Of a stretch of 64,000 nt of DNA, positions 54,639-64,000 are shown piece after piece. The stretch lies in assembly GCF_022539665.2 (NCBI RefSeq), contig NC_081333.1:1426001-1490000 (forward strand). Reading direction: 5' to 3'. Below the pieces are notes generated by a model. The model saw nothing but the letters and a program-made list of their open reading frames with translations, was not told the DNA's origin and ran no database searches. This DNA comes from Daphnia carinata. Lineage: Eukaryota; Arthropoda; Branchiopoda; Diplostraca; Daphniidae. Both the position numbers and the translations under genes were made by a program. Every line of letters begins with the position of its first letter. Position 1 is the stretch's first letter.

Positions 54639-56597
54639 ATGAAGATTCACGTTCAGATCTTCTGTGCCTTGTTTTCCCTCGCCATCGCCACCAAAGTCGA
54701 CTACTCGGGGTATGTGTCTATTTAATTGAACTAGTCAACACTTGCGTTTTGTTGCAAATTGTCTAATTCATCTTTACTGTCGTGTCCAAGCCGAAAATCA
54801 ATTGAGATTTGAAACGAATCGATATTTTTTAAAATAAGGCATATGGTAATTCGAGTAGTCCCGCAGACAGAGGAGCAGGTGAAATTTTTAAGCGCTTTGG
54901 AATCAAGCAGCTCTATCGATTTCTGGACACGCTCGGTCACCGCTAATCGATTCACCGACATTCACGTCAGTCCCGAATCGTATGTAGCGTGATATTTATC
55001 TAATTTTTAAGCATCTCAATACAAGAATATGTATTGAAATATAGATACAAGGATGTCGCACGAGCTTTGCTTGAAAATGGCATGAACCACAAGATTCACA
55101 TTGCTAACATCGGCGAGCTGGAAAAAGAAGAACAGCAGAGCATCGCACTCCGCCGAGCGCTTTTCAGCAACAACAAGGCCATCGATGTGGAAAACTATCA
55201 CACCTACGAAGAGGTGAATTATAAATTGTCTAAAGTACCTGTTCATTTTCGTGTTATTTATTGATTGTGATTCAAAATAGATTATGGCTTACTTGGCCGA
55301 TTTGGCTAGTACCAACCCATTGGTATCTACATTGGTAGCAGGTACCAGTGTCGAAGGCCGTGAAATCATTCAGATGACCATCAGTAGCGATCCTTCTGCT
55401 AACAAACCGATTGCTTGGTTTGATTGCAACATTCACGCCAGGGAATGGATCACTGCGGCTACTTGCGTCTGGATCATCGATACGGTATACCTAGTGTCAC
55501 GTACATGCGTTTTTGATATATTTATAAATGGATTATTGTTGCGTAGATCACCAGTGGATATGGAACTGATGCCGAGATCACTGCGCTCGTTGATCAGTAC
55601 GATTGGAAGTTTGTGCCTGTTGCTAATCCGGATGGCTATTCCTACAGCTGGACCAATGTAATGAAAGTTTAATAGTACAGTAGTTCCGGATTAAAAGATT
55701 TAAAATTATATGACCGTTGATCTGTTGCTAAACGTTTTGCCAACCTGCTAATTAACAGGACAGAATGTGGCGAAAGAATCGTGCAATTAACAGTGGCTCC
55801 GCCTGCGCCGGCGTTGATCTCAATCGCAACTTCCCCGTTGGTTTTGGTGGAGAAGGATCCTCCAGCCTCCCATGCTCAGAGAGTAGGCTTTATACGTCAT
55901 TGAATATGCTAATATTTTAGTATTAATTGTGTTTGTCGTTTTAGCCCATCATGGTGTTTCAGCCTTCTCCGAGCCGGAGTCTCAGACTTTGCAAGTACGT
56001 GTACCCACTTTCTTTTTCCCGTTGATCGAACAACAAGCTCATTGTTCTATTTTAAAATTTAAAGGCCTTAATCGCTGCTGATCGTGGAAGGGTCAAGTCG
56101 GCCATTTCCATGCACTCCTACTCCCAACTTTGGCTATCATCATACTCTTTTTCGAGCGCATTGCCAGTCGAGTACCCTGAAATGGTACGTAACACATCTA
56201 ACATTTAAATTAACGATTGCTTAATTTACTTTAAAATATTCCCTCTTCCAGTTGAATGCCATGAAAGCAGGCGTTGATGCACTTGTTGCTACTTATGGTA
56301 CTCCGTATGAATACGGTAGCACTGGCACCCTTCTATGTAAGTCAGACTTGCTCTGAAACTAATTTCTTTATTTCAATTAACTCGCTTAAATGTGTAACGA
56401 ATTTCGTTGCCTATTTAACAGACATCGCATCGGGCACTACTACGGATCATTATTACGTTAACGAAGGCGTAGTCCATTCGTACACGATTGAGCTCCGCGA
56501 TCAAGGACGGTACGGATTCCAACTGCCGGCATCACTAATTGTACCTACGGCCACTGAAACCTGGAACGGAATCAAGGCTTACATGAACGCTATTTAA
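54639..56597 (+). CDS. M14A zinc procarboxypeptidase, array copy 1 (carboxypeptidase A-like)
   Basis: A secreted zymogen that removes C-terminal residues from peptides. Exons: 54639-54709, 54839-54979, 55045-55213, 55281-55484, 55547-55657, 55759-55882, 55945-55994, 56065-56184, 56252-56336, 56422-56597; 416 aa. Residues 1-18 form a signal peptide. About 24-115 form the activation propeptide, with RR and K activation sites before NYHTYEE. Zinc ligands are H179 and E182 (NIHAREW) and H307 (MHSYSQ). Substrate-binding WRKNR and DLNRNF (R127, N144 and R145 of bovine CPA), Tyr359 (Y248) and Glu382 (E270, IELRD) are present, as are the two cysteines matching C138-C161. The residue matching 255 is Thr, not the Asp of B-type enzymes, so preference for neutral C-termini is inferred. 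The segment after HSYSQ reads WLSSYSFSS where copies 2 and 3 have LSPYGY. Digestive function is likely but not shown. Confidence 0.95.
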
Positions 56598-56670
56598 TTG
56601 ACAAGAAGGGAAAAGGTTGTTAGACGGTGTTGAGTTGAACTAATTGAAAATTGGAAATTGAGGCCTATGC

Positions 56671-56676
56671 AATAAA
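56671..56676 (+). other. Polyadenylation signal of carboxypeptidase gene 1
   Basis: AATAAA lies 74 bp after the stop codon. Confidence 0.75.
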
Positions 56677-57103
56677 AAGATTCACAGTGAAATATACTTC
56701 GAATGTGAATATAGCGAGTTTTCTCATTGCGTCGTAGACTATGAAAATGAGATAGCACAAACATAAAGCAAGAACGTACAAGGCTTACATACCCTCAGTC
56801 ACGATAAATTTGCGCTGGAGAATATGAAGGTCGGGAGTTCAGTTTACATAAGAGTGGATAAATAGAATAAATGTTTTTATTAAAGACGTTGGTGTCCAAA
56901 GTGGACATTGATTTGCCGTGAACTTTGTAATGCATAATCTTCACTACTCTGTTTAAATACATTTAGCTGTGAAAAGCCAAATTCCATTTTGCTGGCCATC
57001 AAATGTCGAGACACAACTCTTGAATAAACATTTAGCTTGTCATTATTGACAGTCGTGATTCAAAACAAACTTTGCCGTTAAAAAATGATGAGATTGCAGG
57101 TGG

Positions 57104-57110
57104 TGATAAC
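57104..57110 (+). promoter_or_regulatory. Possible GATA-factor site upstream of carboxypeptidase gene 2
   Basis: TGATAAC about 95 bp before the ATG. Similar TGATAA motifs lie upstream of gene 1 (54206-54212) and gene 3 (61882-61888). GATA factors drive gut enzyme genes in insects and nematodes. The motif is short and could occur by chance. Confidence 0.2.
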
Positions 57111-57204
57111 AAACGTGTGGCCGCTGATTATAACAGGTAAGTGTCTGGTTGTATCGTGTATAGTTCCCATCAACTTGTAAACGATTCAGGTTGACAGCTA
57201 AGAA

Positions 57205-59186
57205 ATGAAGAATTGCATCCTCCTTGGGTTCACCTTGTTAGCCCTAGCAGCGGCGGCTAAGGTGAACTACACCGGGTAACATTTAATAATTGCTTTTGCC
57301 GTGCAACAAGAAATTAGTAATGCCTCATTTTCCATTTACAAAAGTAACGTATGCGACGAAAGACACAAGACTCAAACATTGATTCTTCGCAATCAATTTA
57401 GCATTTTGTTTTCTCAAAAAGAGGAATAATTTTTCAGTATAATTTCACTACGCATATTCCATTTAACAACTAAAAATGAAATTTTCTAAAAGGCACAAGG
57501 TGATTCGTGTTATTCCCGAGACTAGAGAGCAATTGAAGTTCTTGCGTGATTGGGAATCAAGCAGTGATATCGACTTTTGGCTGCTTCCGTCTAGCGCTGG
57601 ACGTTTTGCAGACATTCGCGTTAGTCCCGAAACGTAAGCATAATGCACCATTGTATCTCGTTTTACCGGTTATGTACTAATGTCATTGGATCCTAACATC
57701 TTTCAGGTACGCTCATGTTGCTGCCAAATTGGCTGATATGAAAATGAGCCATACTGTCCATATTGCTGACGTTGGAGAACTTGAACGACAAGAACAACAA
57801 AACATGGCACAACACATTGCAATGTTTAATGGGCAAAAGGCCATTGATGTCGAGAATTACCACACGTACGAAGAGGTGAGTTTATCTAGCTATTAGCAGA
57901 CCTTCGTTGTGACGTACTATCCTCAACAGGTGATGGCCTATTTAGCCGATTTGGCCAACACCAACCCATTAGTTTCGACGAAGGTTGGAGGAACAAGCGA
58001 AGAAGGTCGTGATATTGTCCAAGCCATTATAAGCAGTGATCTTTCAGCGAACAAACCGGTTCATTTTTTCGATTGCAATATCCATGCTAGAGAGTGGATT
58101 ACAGGAGCCACATGCATCTGGATCATCGAGCAGGTATAAAAGAAAACCTCGTGAAATATTTGTTCGATTTATTAACTGTGTTCTTGTAATAACAGATAAC
58201 AACAGGATATGGTTCCGATCCGGAGATTACGTCGCTCGTCGATCAGTATGATTGGAAGTTTGTTCCTATTGCCAATCCAGATGGATACGCTTATACTTGG
58301 AGCACTGTAAGCTGGAGTCACCAAATCATACTAGATCATTTGAAAACAAATGTTGAATTGCACAGGATCGCAACTGGCGGAAGAATCGCCTTATTAACAA
58401 CGGATCAACGTGCGTCGGTGTTGACGCCAACCGCAATTTTCCGATCGGTTTTGCTGGATCTGGTTCCTCCAACGATCCTTGTTCTGGAAGTACGATTCTC
58501 ACTAAATCTTATATGACAATTGAATATGATATCCTATTTTCTTCGTCAATCTGTAGCTTATCACGGAATTGCTGCGTTCTCAGAGCGCGAGGCCAGCGCA
58601 CTTAGAGTAAATTTTGCGTTGATATCTAAAAGGTAATTTAGATGGATGACATTGTTCTTTTATTGAACATTATAGGACTTGATTGCGGCTGATCGTGGCA
58701 GAGTGAAAACAGCCATCTCAATGCATTCTTATTCACAAAGGTTTCTTTCACCTTACGGCTATACCACCGATTTACCTGTGGAATATCCTGAGATGGTAAG
58801 TGAAAAATAAGGTAAACAAGTGTTCTAGTGAATAAAGTTTATTTTTTATCAGTTCCGTGCCATGGAAATCGCTGTGACGGCGTTAACGTCCACGTACGGG
58901 ACACCCTACACCTACGGCAATACTGCTGTCACCATTTGTAAGTTTACGTTAGTCTTGCGTTTGTATGATCGTCCAACGTTACAGATTTGTTATTTTTTTA
59001 ATCGTTACAGATATAGCATCTGGGAGCACCACGGATCATTACTACGAGAGCGAAGGGGTTGTTTATTCATACACTATAGAACTTCGAGACTCGGGAAAAT
59101 ATGGTTTTCAATTGCCGCCCGATCAAATTGTTCCAACGGCCATCGAAACCTGGAATGGATTGAAAGCTATGATCAATGCTATTTGA
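57205..59186 (+). CDS. M14A zinc procarboxypeptidase, array copy 2 (carboxypeptidase A-like)
   Basis: Exons: 57205-57275, 57493-57633, 57707-57875, 57930-58133, 58196-58306, 58366-58489, 58557-58606, 58676-58795, 58853-58937, 59011-59186; 416 aa. Exon lengths are identical to copy 1. The signal peptide (MKNCILLGFTLLALAAAA) is followed by the activation domain and the peptidase domain. Zinc ligands H179 and E182 (HAREW) and H307 (MHSYSQ) are present, with WRKNR, DANRNF, Tyr359, Thr366 (255 position) and Glu382 (IELRD). The disulfide cysteines are kept (TCVGV, DPCSG). The propeptide has QKAID where copies 1 and 3 have RRAL(F/Y) upstream, so its activation site may differ. It starts 607 bp after copy 1 ends, on the same strand, which suggests tandem duplication. 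Confidence 0.95.
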
Positions 59187-59232
59187 AAGTCGTAGTATTA
59201 TTAGTTATAATTAGCCCTATTAGTTAACGCAC

Positions 59233-59238
59233 AATAAA
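59233..59238 (+). other. Polyadenylation signal of carboxypeptidase gene 2
   Basis: AATAAA lies 47 bp after the stop codon. Confidence 0.75.
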
Positions 59239-59664
59239 ACGAGATGCCGTTTTGCGAAAAAGCCTGTGAAAAATATGTAAATATATTACAATTTACCGTA
59301 TGAATCATAGATAAGCCAATAGAAATATGTAGCCAATGTAAAATATGTAGCCTGCCTACCTGCTAGCCGCACATAGTAATAGCACATAAGGAAAACAAAA
59401 ACTTTTGGTATCGAAGAGGGTCACATATCCCGATCATAAGCTGCCTGCATCCACGAACCGTCTTTCAGGCCGTGGGGAGACCTACGAACAACCTACGTTC
59501 AATGATCACCTCTTGTCTACCTCAGTTTTTGGGACGATCTTTAACGTGTAGTGGACAGTACTACAGATCGATGTGAAACGTCTGTATACGTGTCGTGAGT
59601 GGTGTGTGTGTGGGTGTGTGTTTTTTTTCTTCTGCCATTTTTAGCCCCTTTGTAGTAGGCATGG

Positions 59665-59795
59665 CTCTTCTTTCTTCGTCTTCCTTCTTGCTTCTTCTTT
59701 CTTGGTTGCTCTTCATCTTCCTTCTTGCTTCTTCTTTCTTGGTTGCTCTTCATCTTCCTTCTTGCTTCTTCTTTCTTCTTTCTTGAAGGCATGAT
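59665..59795. repeat. 37-bp minisatellite, about three copies
   Basis: The unit contains CTTCCTTCTTGCTTC, TTCTTTCTTGG and TTGCTCTTCAT and is repeated nearly exactly. On the minus strand it yields a charged K/E/R-rich frame that begins inside the neighbouring SINE head, so that frame is not taken as a gene. Confidence 0.8.
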
Positions 59796-59950
59796 GTCGA
59801 AGCGATGAAGATGTAGAATCTTGCGAATCTGTTTTGAAGAATCTTGAATGATGAATTGGAGGGAGGGAAGTTGGAGGTGGCGGGAATCGAACCCGGGTCT
59901 TCTGATTTCAAGGTGAGTGGCGCTAACCACTGTGCCAGGACCGCACATCC
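59796..59950 (-). mobile_element. tRNA-derived SINE (head and body)
   Basis: On the minus strand a Pol III A box TGGCACAGTGG (59937-59927) and a perfect B box GGTTCGATTCC (59893-59883) are spaced as in tRNA. The 5' GCGGTCC has no pairing partner at the expected 3' side, so this is not a working tRNA. It is followed downstream by unrelated body sequence and then the 37-bp minisatellite. Confidence 0.6.
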
Positions 59951-60009
59951 AAATCAAAACAATTTTTGTTGGTCACCTGTTCAGGTACCTATAGCACCTT
60001 TAATGCATA

Positions 60010-60085
60010 TTCGGCAGCTGTAGTATAGCGCTGTGGTATAGCTTACGGCTCCCATTCATTTTACTCGGGTTCAATTCTTTTGGAT
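60010..60085 (+). mobile_element. Decayed tRNA-like or SINE fragment
   Basis: The A-box-like TAGCGCTGTGG (60026-60036) and B-box-like GGTTCAATTCT (60068-60078) are spaced as in a tRNA. The second has two changes from consensus. No acceptor stem can be formed. Confidence 0.35.
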
Positions 60086-60089
60086 GTTA

Positions 60090-61994
60090 TTTTTTTTTTA
60101 CGTGGTAATTAATGTAAATGCTTAACCCAGCTAACGTGATCTCGAATTATTGTGTTTTTGCTTCATGCCATCGATATTTATTTCTTTTTTAAATATATGT
60201 TTTTATTTCACAATTTCGAGAGTTGCCAATTTTCTAGATACTGAATACAACAGCGCATTCAAACTGGGGGGAAGAGGGATCAAAAATCCATGATGGCCGC
60301 CGCTTAGTGTTTACCCCGCCTTTTTTCTATCCCTTTTTTTCTTTTTTTCACCGCTGCAATTTTTGTTCGCGGTAAATGTCATTGCAACGGCGTAAGTTTT
60401 CGTAAGCGTGAAGGAAGGGGGTAGAAAACAGCCCTTTACGAAAATAAAAGTGGTACAAAATTTTTCCCGCCATTTGCAGAGGGTCCGATATCAGTTCGAT
60501 TCCTGGCACCCCAAAAGACACACTCAGTGTTAAAGCAGTCCAACATGGCCAATTTCAGCATCGACAGTTTTATTTTTGGAATAAGTTTGCACGGTATGTA
60601 TGAAATCTAACAGATATTTGAAAATAAAAAGGAATCAAACTTTGCAATTGTAACAAATTCGGTTCTTTTTGTTCGTGTCGAGGAAGACGATGGACTGTTG
60701 GCATGTAACATTTAGTTACGGATAGTTTGTTCGTCTAGAAATAGCTAGCCAATTAACAGCTGTGCAGAATATGCCCTTACAATTTTAACATTCAACGCAG
60801 CACAATCACGTCTTGCATAGTTTAATGTAAAAAATAACAAGAAATCTTTTGGATTAGATACTGACTGTGGTGCCATAGCCACCACAGCTTAAACAGTAAC
60901 CAAACCAAACCTGAGTACATTATTGTTTAAGAATAAATTTACAGTCAAATTAAATAATCATAAAGATCTTTTTCTTTAATCTTACGTTTCTAGAACCATT
61001 TCAATTGAGTTTAAGCAGTCGGCTATGTTGAAATTTGAGCAAACAAAGTGAAGGGAGTCTCGAACACGTGAATGTCCTAACGTATTTGCACCTGAATCAG
61101 CATCGTTCAGCTAGTCACACGCTGGCCATATTCACGTGATGTTGCAAGTGAAGCTAAAGCAGTCCAGGAGAATCGCTAGACTACGCGTCGGAATTAAGGT
61201 CAGTGCAAAAATCGTAAATATCTAACTGTGTAACTGGGTGGCCATTACTCAGTTCGTAAGACGTAAATTTCAATTACAGTAATGCAGTGTTTATGGGTAA
61301 AGAAAAATGTACATTAAAGAGTCATGTGGCTCGCAACAACACACTAGGTCGAAAAATTGTCCTCTGGCATGATGGCGAGTTTTACGTAGGGCTCCTTAGT
61401 TATTCGTATGTCTCACGCAAAGCACCCGCTATTCCTGCCTATTTACAAAACTTCTCCCCCTTTTTCCTTGTTTTCTTATAGCTTAGAAAAATTTTTTATA
61501 TTATATTGGTATAAAATGCGATTTCCCCTGCTAAGGTATCCTCACGATACGAATGATATATCGAATGATGCTAATATAAGATTTCTTTTTATAAGTTTTA
61601 AATCTTGAATATACACCAAGAAAACTTTTGCGGCCAAGTTAACAGATAAGGGTGGCAATTTGAAGTTGTTTTCTATTGTGTATAGTTTTACAAGTGATAG
61701 CAGGTGGTTCATATACCTTTCACCGTTGGTAAGCTTAGCTATGGCTTAGCTATCAACGGCAAACATCGTGACGTTGACGGTCAGTTCGGTTATGGAGTAG
61801 CAACAGAATTTGTTGGGGTTCATTCAGTCTAGCTGAGAGTACGATTAAGTATATTGAGATAGACAAAAACAAGGGAGCTAATGATAATGAAAGATTATCG
61901 AAAGCGTAAAACTGGTTACCATCACAACACCTTTTGTTACCTTAAAACAGTCTTTACTTTTTTTGGATCGTGAACGAAAGCGGATTGGAGAAAA
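60090..61994. other. Spacer between carboxypeptidase genes 2 and 3: no gene supported
   Basis: Contains a lone B-box-like AGTTCGATTCC at 60493-60503, a short ATG frame at 60545 followed by GTATGT, and a 64-codon frame at 61287-61481. None shows a known domain or splice partner. A TGATAAT motif lies at 61882-61888, 107 bp before the gene 3 start codon. Confidence 0.5.
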
Positions 61995-63929
61995 ATGAAG
62001 GTTGCCTTGGCCATTTTTTGTAGTTTGCTTTTATTTCTTTCAGTGACAGCAAAAGTCGATTACACCGGGTATTTTTATTGTGTTTTTCAAAGCATAACAA
62101 GCTCATTGGCATACCGACTCTTCTTAACTTGTTAATCTGAAGCATTTCTTTATGATAGGCATGTGGTGATCCGTGCGATTCCTGAAACGAAAGACCAACT
62201 GGAACTTTTGAACGGTTGGTTCTCGCAAACGAGCAGTTTCCTCGAATTCTGGTTCCCACCGAGCAAAATCAACAAGTTTGTCGACATTCGCGTACATCCC
62301 GAATGGTACGTTTCATCTTCTATAAGGTTGTAGATTTTATTTAATTTCTATACTGTTAACAGGTACAACCATGTCGTGGAAACCTTAACTCGCATGAACG
62401 TTAATCATAAAATTCATATTGCGAATATTGGGGACTTGGTGCGACAGGAACAAGAGACCATCGCTCTCCGACGTGCACTTTACAGTGGAAAAGCAATTGA
62501 TCATGAAAATTACCACACATACGAAGAGGTAAATTTATAGCCTACGTTCTTAAAACAATGTCCATCTTTGATTGCATATTAATAAAAATAGGTGATGGCT
62601 TACCTGGCTGATTTGGCTAATACGAATCCAATAGTGTCGACGAAGGTTGGAGGAATAACTGCAGAGGGTCGTGACATTGTTCAATTAATTATCAGCACTG
62701 ATCTTTCTGCCAACAAACCTGTTGAGTTCTTTGAATGCAACGTACATGCAAGAGAGTGGATTACGGCTGCAACATGCATTTGGATTATTGACCAGGTAAA
62801 CAGAATTTTTTGCTTTCTTTTGACAACATTATAGTATTACATGATTCATTATACGCAGATAACTACTGGGTATGGTTCTGATCCCGAAATTACCGATCTT
62901 GTCGATAGATACGATTGGAAGTTCGTGCCAATCGCCAATCCAGATGGTTATGCGTACACCTGGAGTGACGTAATTATCTTTTAATTTGGGTTCGGAAACC
63001 TCATCTACGAACAGAATTTATGCCAACTGTTTAACATTAACAGGATCGCCTGTGGAGAAAAAACCGTGTCTTGACAAGTAATGACACATGTCGCGGTGTC
63101 GATATCAATCGTAACTTTCCTATTGGTTTTGGTAGCCCTGATGGTGGATCTGATTCTCCCTGCTCTACAAGTATTACGCTATTTTTATCAACTTTATTTT
63201 TCCCAATTGTGTTTGAAATAGCTCGCATGAAATGGCTGAATTTTTATAATGCATTCGATTGTACCTTGTATCGTCATATCTAGCTTACCGCGGAGAAGGA
63301 CCACTTTCTGAGATAGAATCCAACACAATTAAAGTAATTATTTTATTATTGTTACGGAAAACTTAAATTTTAATGGATATTGAAGGACTTGATTGGTGCC
63401 GATCGTGGGAGAATCAGGTCAGCCATTTCCGTTCATTCCTATGATCAGCAATGGCTATCGCCTTATGGATATTCCACTGCGTATCCACTTGAGTACGCAG
63501 AAATGGTGAATCTTTGCAAGAATGATATTACTTGTGAAAAGCAAAGTTTAATACTTTTCATTGTTGTCACTACAGTACCGTGTCATGGAAATAGGCGTCA
63601 ATGCACTTACGGCCACTTACGGAACACAGTACACATACGGCAGTTTTGCTAACGCACTCTGTAAGTCAAAATTAAGTACAGTCTAAATTTTTTGCTTTGT
63701 CAATTATGAATGACAGCTTATTTCTCCTTTTGTTCTTTTGGAATATCCTCAAGATCTCGGATCGGGTGTTACCACCGATTATTATTACGAAGGTGAAGGA
63801 ATACTACACTCCTACACCGTTGAGCTTCGTGACCTAGGCACTTATGGATTTGTTTTACCACCTGATCAAATTGTTCCGACAGCCATTGAGACGTGGAATG
63901 GAATCAAAGCCTTTGTCAATGCCATATAA
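61995..63929 (+). CDS. M14A zinc procarboxypeptidase, array copy 3 (variant HSYDQ loop)
   Basis: Exons: 61995-62068, 62159-62305, 62363-62528, 62592-62795, 62859-62969, 63044-63170, 63284-63333, 63386-63505, 63576-63660, 63754-63929; 419 aa, with the same ten-exon plan and phases as copies 1 and 2. The signal peptide ([19 protein letters not shown]) and activation domain (RRALYSGK before the mature start) are present. Zinc ligands are H181 and E184 (NVHAREW) and H310. WRKNR, DINRNF, Tyr362, Thr369 (255 position) and Glu385 (VELRD) are intact, so the enzyme should be active. The loop after the zinc histidine reads HSYDQ where copies 1 and 2, and bovine CPA, have HSYSQ. This puts an acidic residue next to the substrate-binding Tyr198. 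No AATAAA is visible in the 71 bp left in the window. Confidence 0.95.
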
Positions 63930-64000
63930 ACGTTTGACTTGATTGAGCTGCTAACTTTCCAACACCCACAGCACGAATGATTTACTGTTTTGCATGTCTT

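Noticed and set aside
59873-59944. tRNA gene on the minus strand
   Set aside because: A and B boxes are good, but the acceptor stem does not pair and repeat sequence follows; better explained as a SINE head.
59541-59957. 138-codon K/E/R-rich minus-strand frame
   Set aside because: It spans the SINE head and the minisatellite, so its composition is a by-product of repeats.
60493-60503. Third tRNA-like B box
   Set aside because: No A box at the proper distance and no cloverleaf.
60545-60595. Short frame MANFSIDSF followed by GTATGT
   Set aside because: It looks like a small first exon but has no downstream partner in phase and no domain.
61287-61481. 64-codon plus-strand frame before carboxypeptidase gene 3
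   Set aside because: No known domain, no splice partner, and a low-complexity C-terminus.
1-64000. CRISPR arrays, bacterial operons, insertion sequences
   Set aside because: Direct repeats found are microsatellites, one minisatellite or dispersed eukaryotic repeats; no spacer-repeat pattern or prokaryotic genes.

Overview
The window looks like nuclear DNA of an arthropod. A branchiopod crustacean such as Daphnia is the most likely source, but that is inference from gene content and style and no marker proves it. Three things point this way: short GT-AG introns in the compact genes, many mono- and dinucleotide tracts, and protein families typical of arthropods. I found no bacterial-type operons, rRNA genes, CRISPR arrays or functional tRNA genes.

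Layout. (1) 1-37563, minus strand: the 5' part of a neural-type cell-adhesion gene (three Ig domains, then the start of a fibronectin III domain, klingon/wrapper-like). Eight exons lie in 1-3103. The signal-peptide exon lies at 37494-37563, so the first intron is about 34.4 kb. It is full of homopolymers, microsatellites and one perfect nested inverted repeat at 14182-14589. The gene runs off the left edge. (2) 37564-43155: no supported gene; one copy of a dispersed repeat whose relatives lie at 1690-2370. (3) 43156-48520, minus strand: a complete six-exon MOCS3/Uba4 gene (478 aa; E1-like adenylyltransferase plus rhodanese domain). (4) 48521-54549: gene-poor DNA with a short tandem duplication and a decayed, frameshifted coding region on the minus strand (about 49352-50485) that I could not identify. 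(5) 54639-63929, plus strand: three complete tandem M14 zinc procarboxypeptidase genes, each of ten exons with identical intron phases. The spacer between copies 2 and 3 carries tRNA-derived SINE remnants and a minisatellite.

How the genes work. The carboxypeptidases are predicted secreted zymogens of carboxypeptidase A type, probably digestive enzymes acting after endoproteases. MOCS3 is a housekeeping sulfur-transfer enzyme for molybdopterin synthesis and tRNA thiolation. The Ig/FN3 protein is a predicted cell-surface adhesion molecule. The three loci show no functional link. Exon boundaries were read by hand from splice sites and checked for phase. No alignment or database search was run, so family names rest on motifs and architecture. 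I did not find a clearly new biological system; the strongest unexplained items are the nested inverted repeat, the modular dispersed repeat and the decayed coding region.
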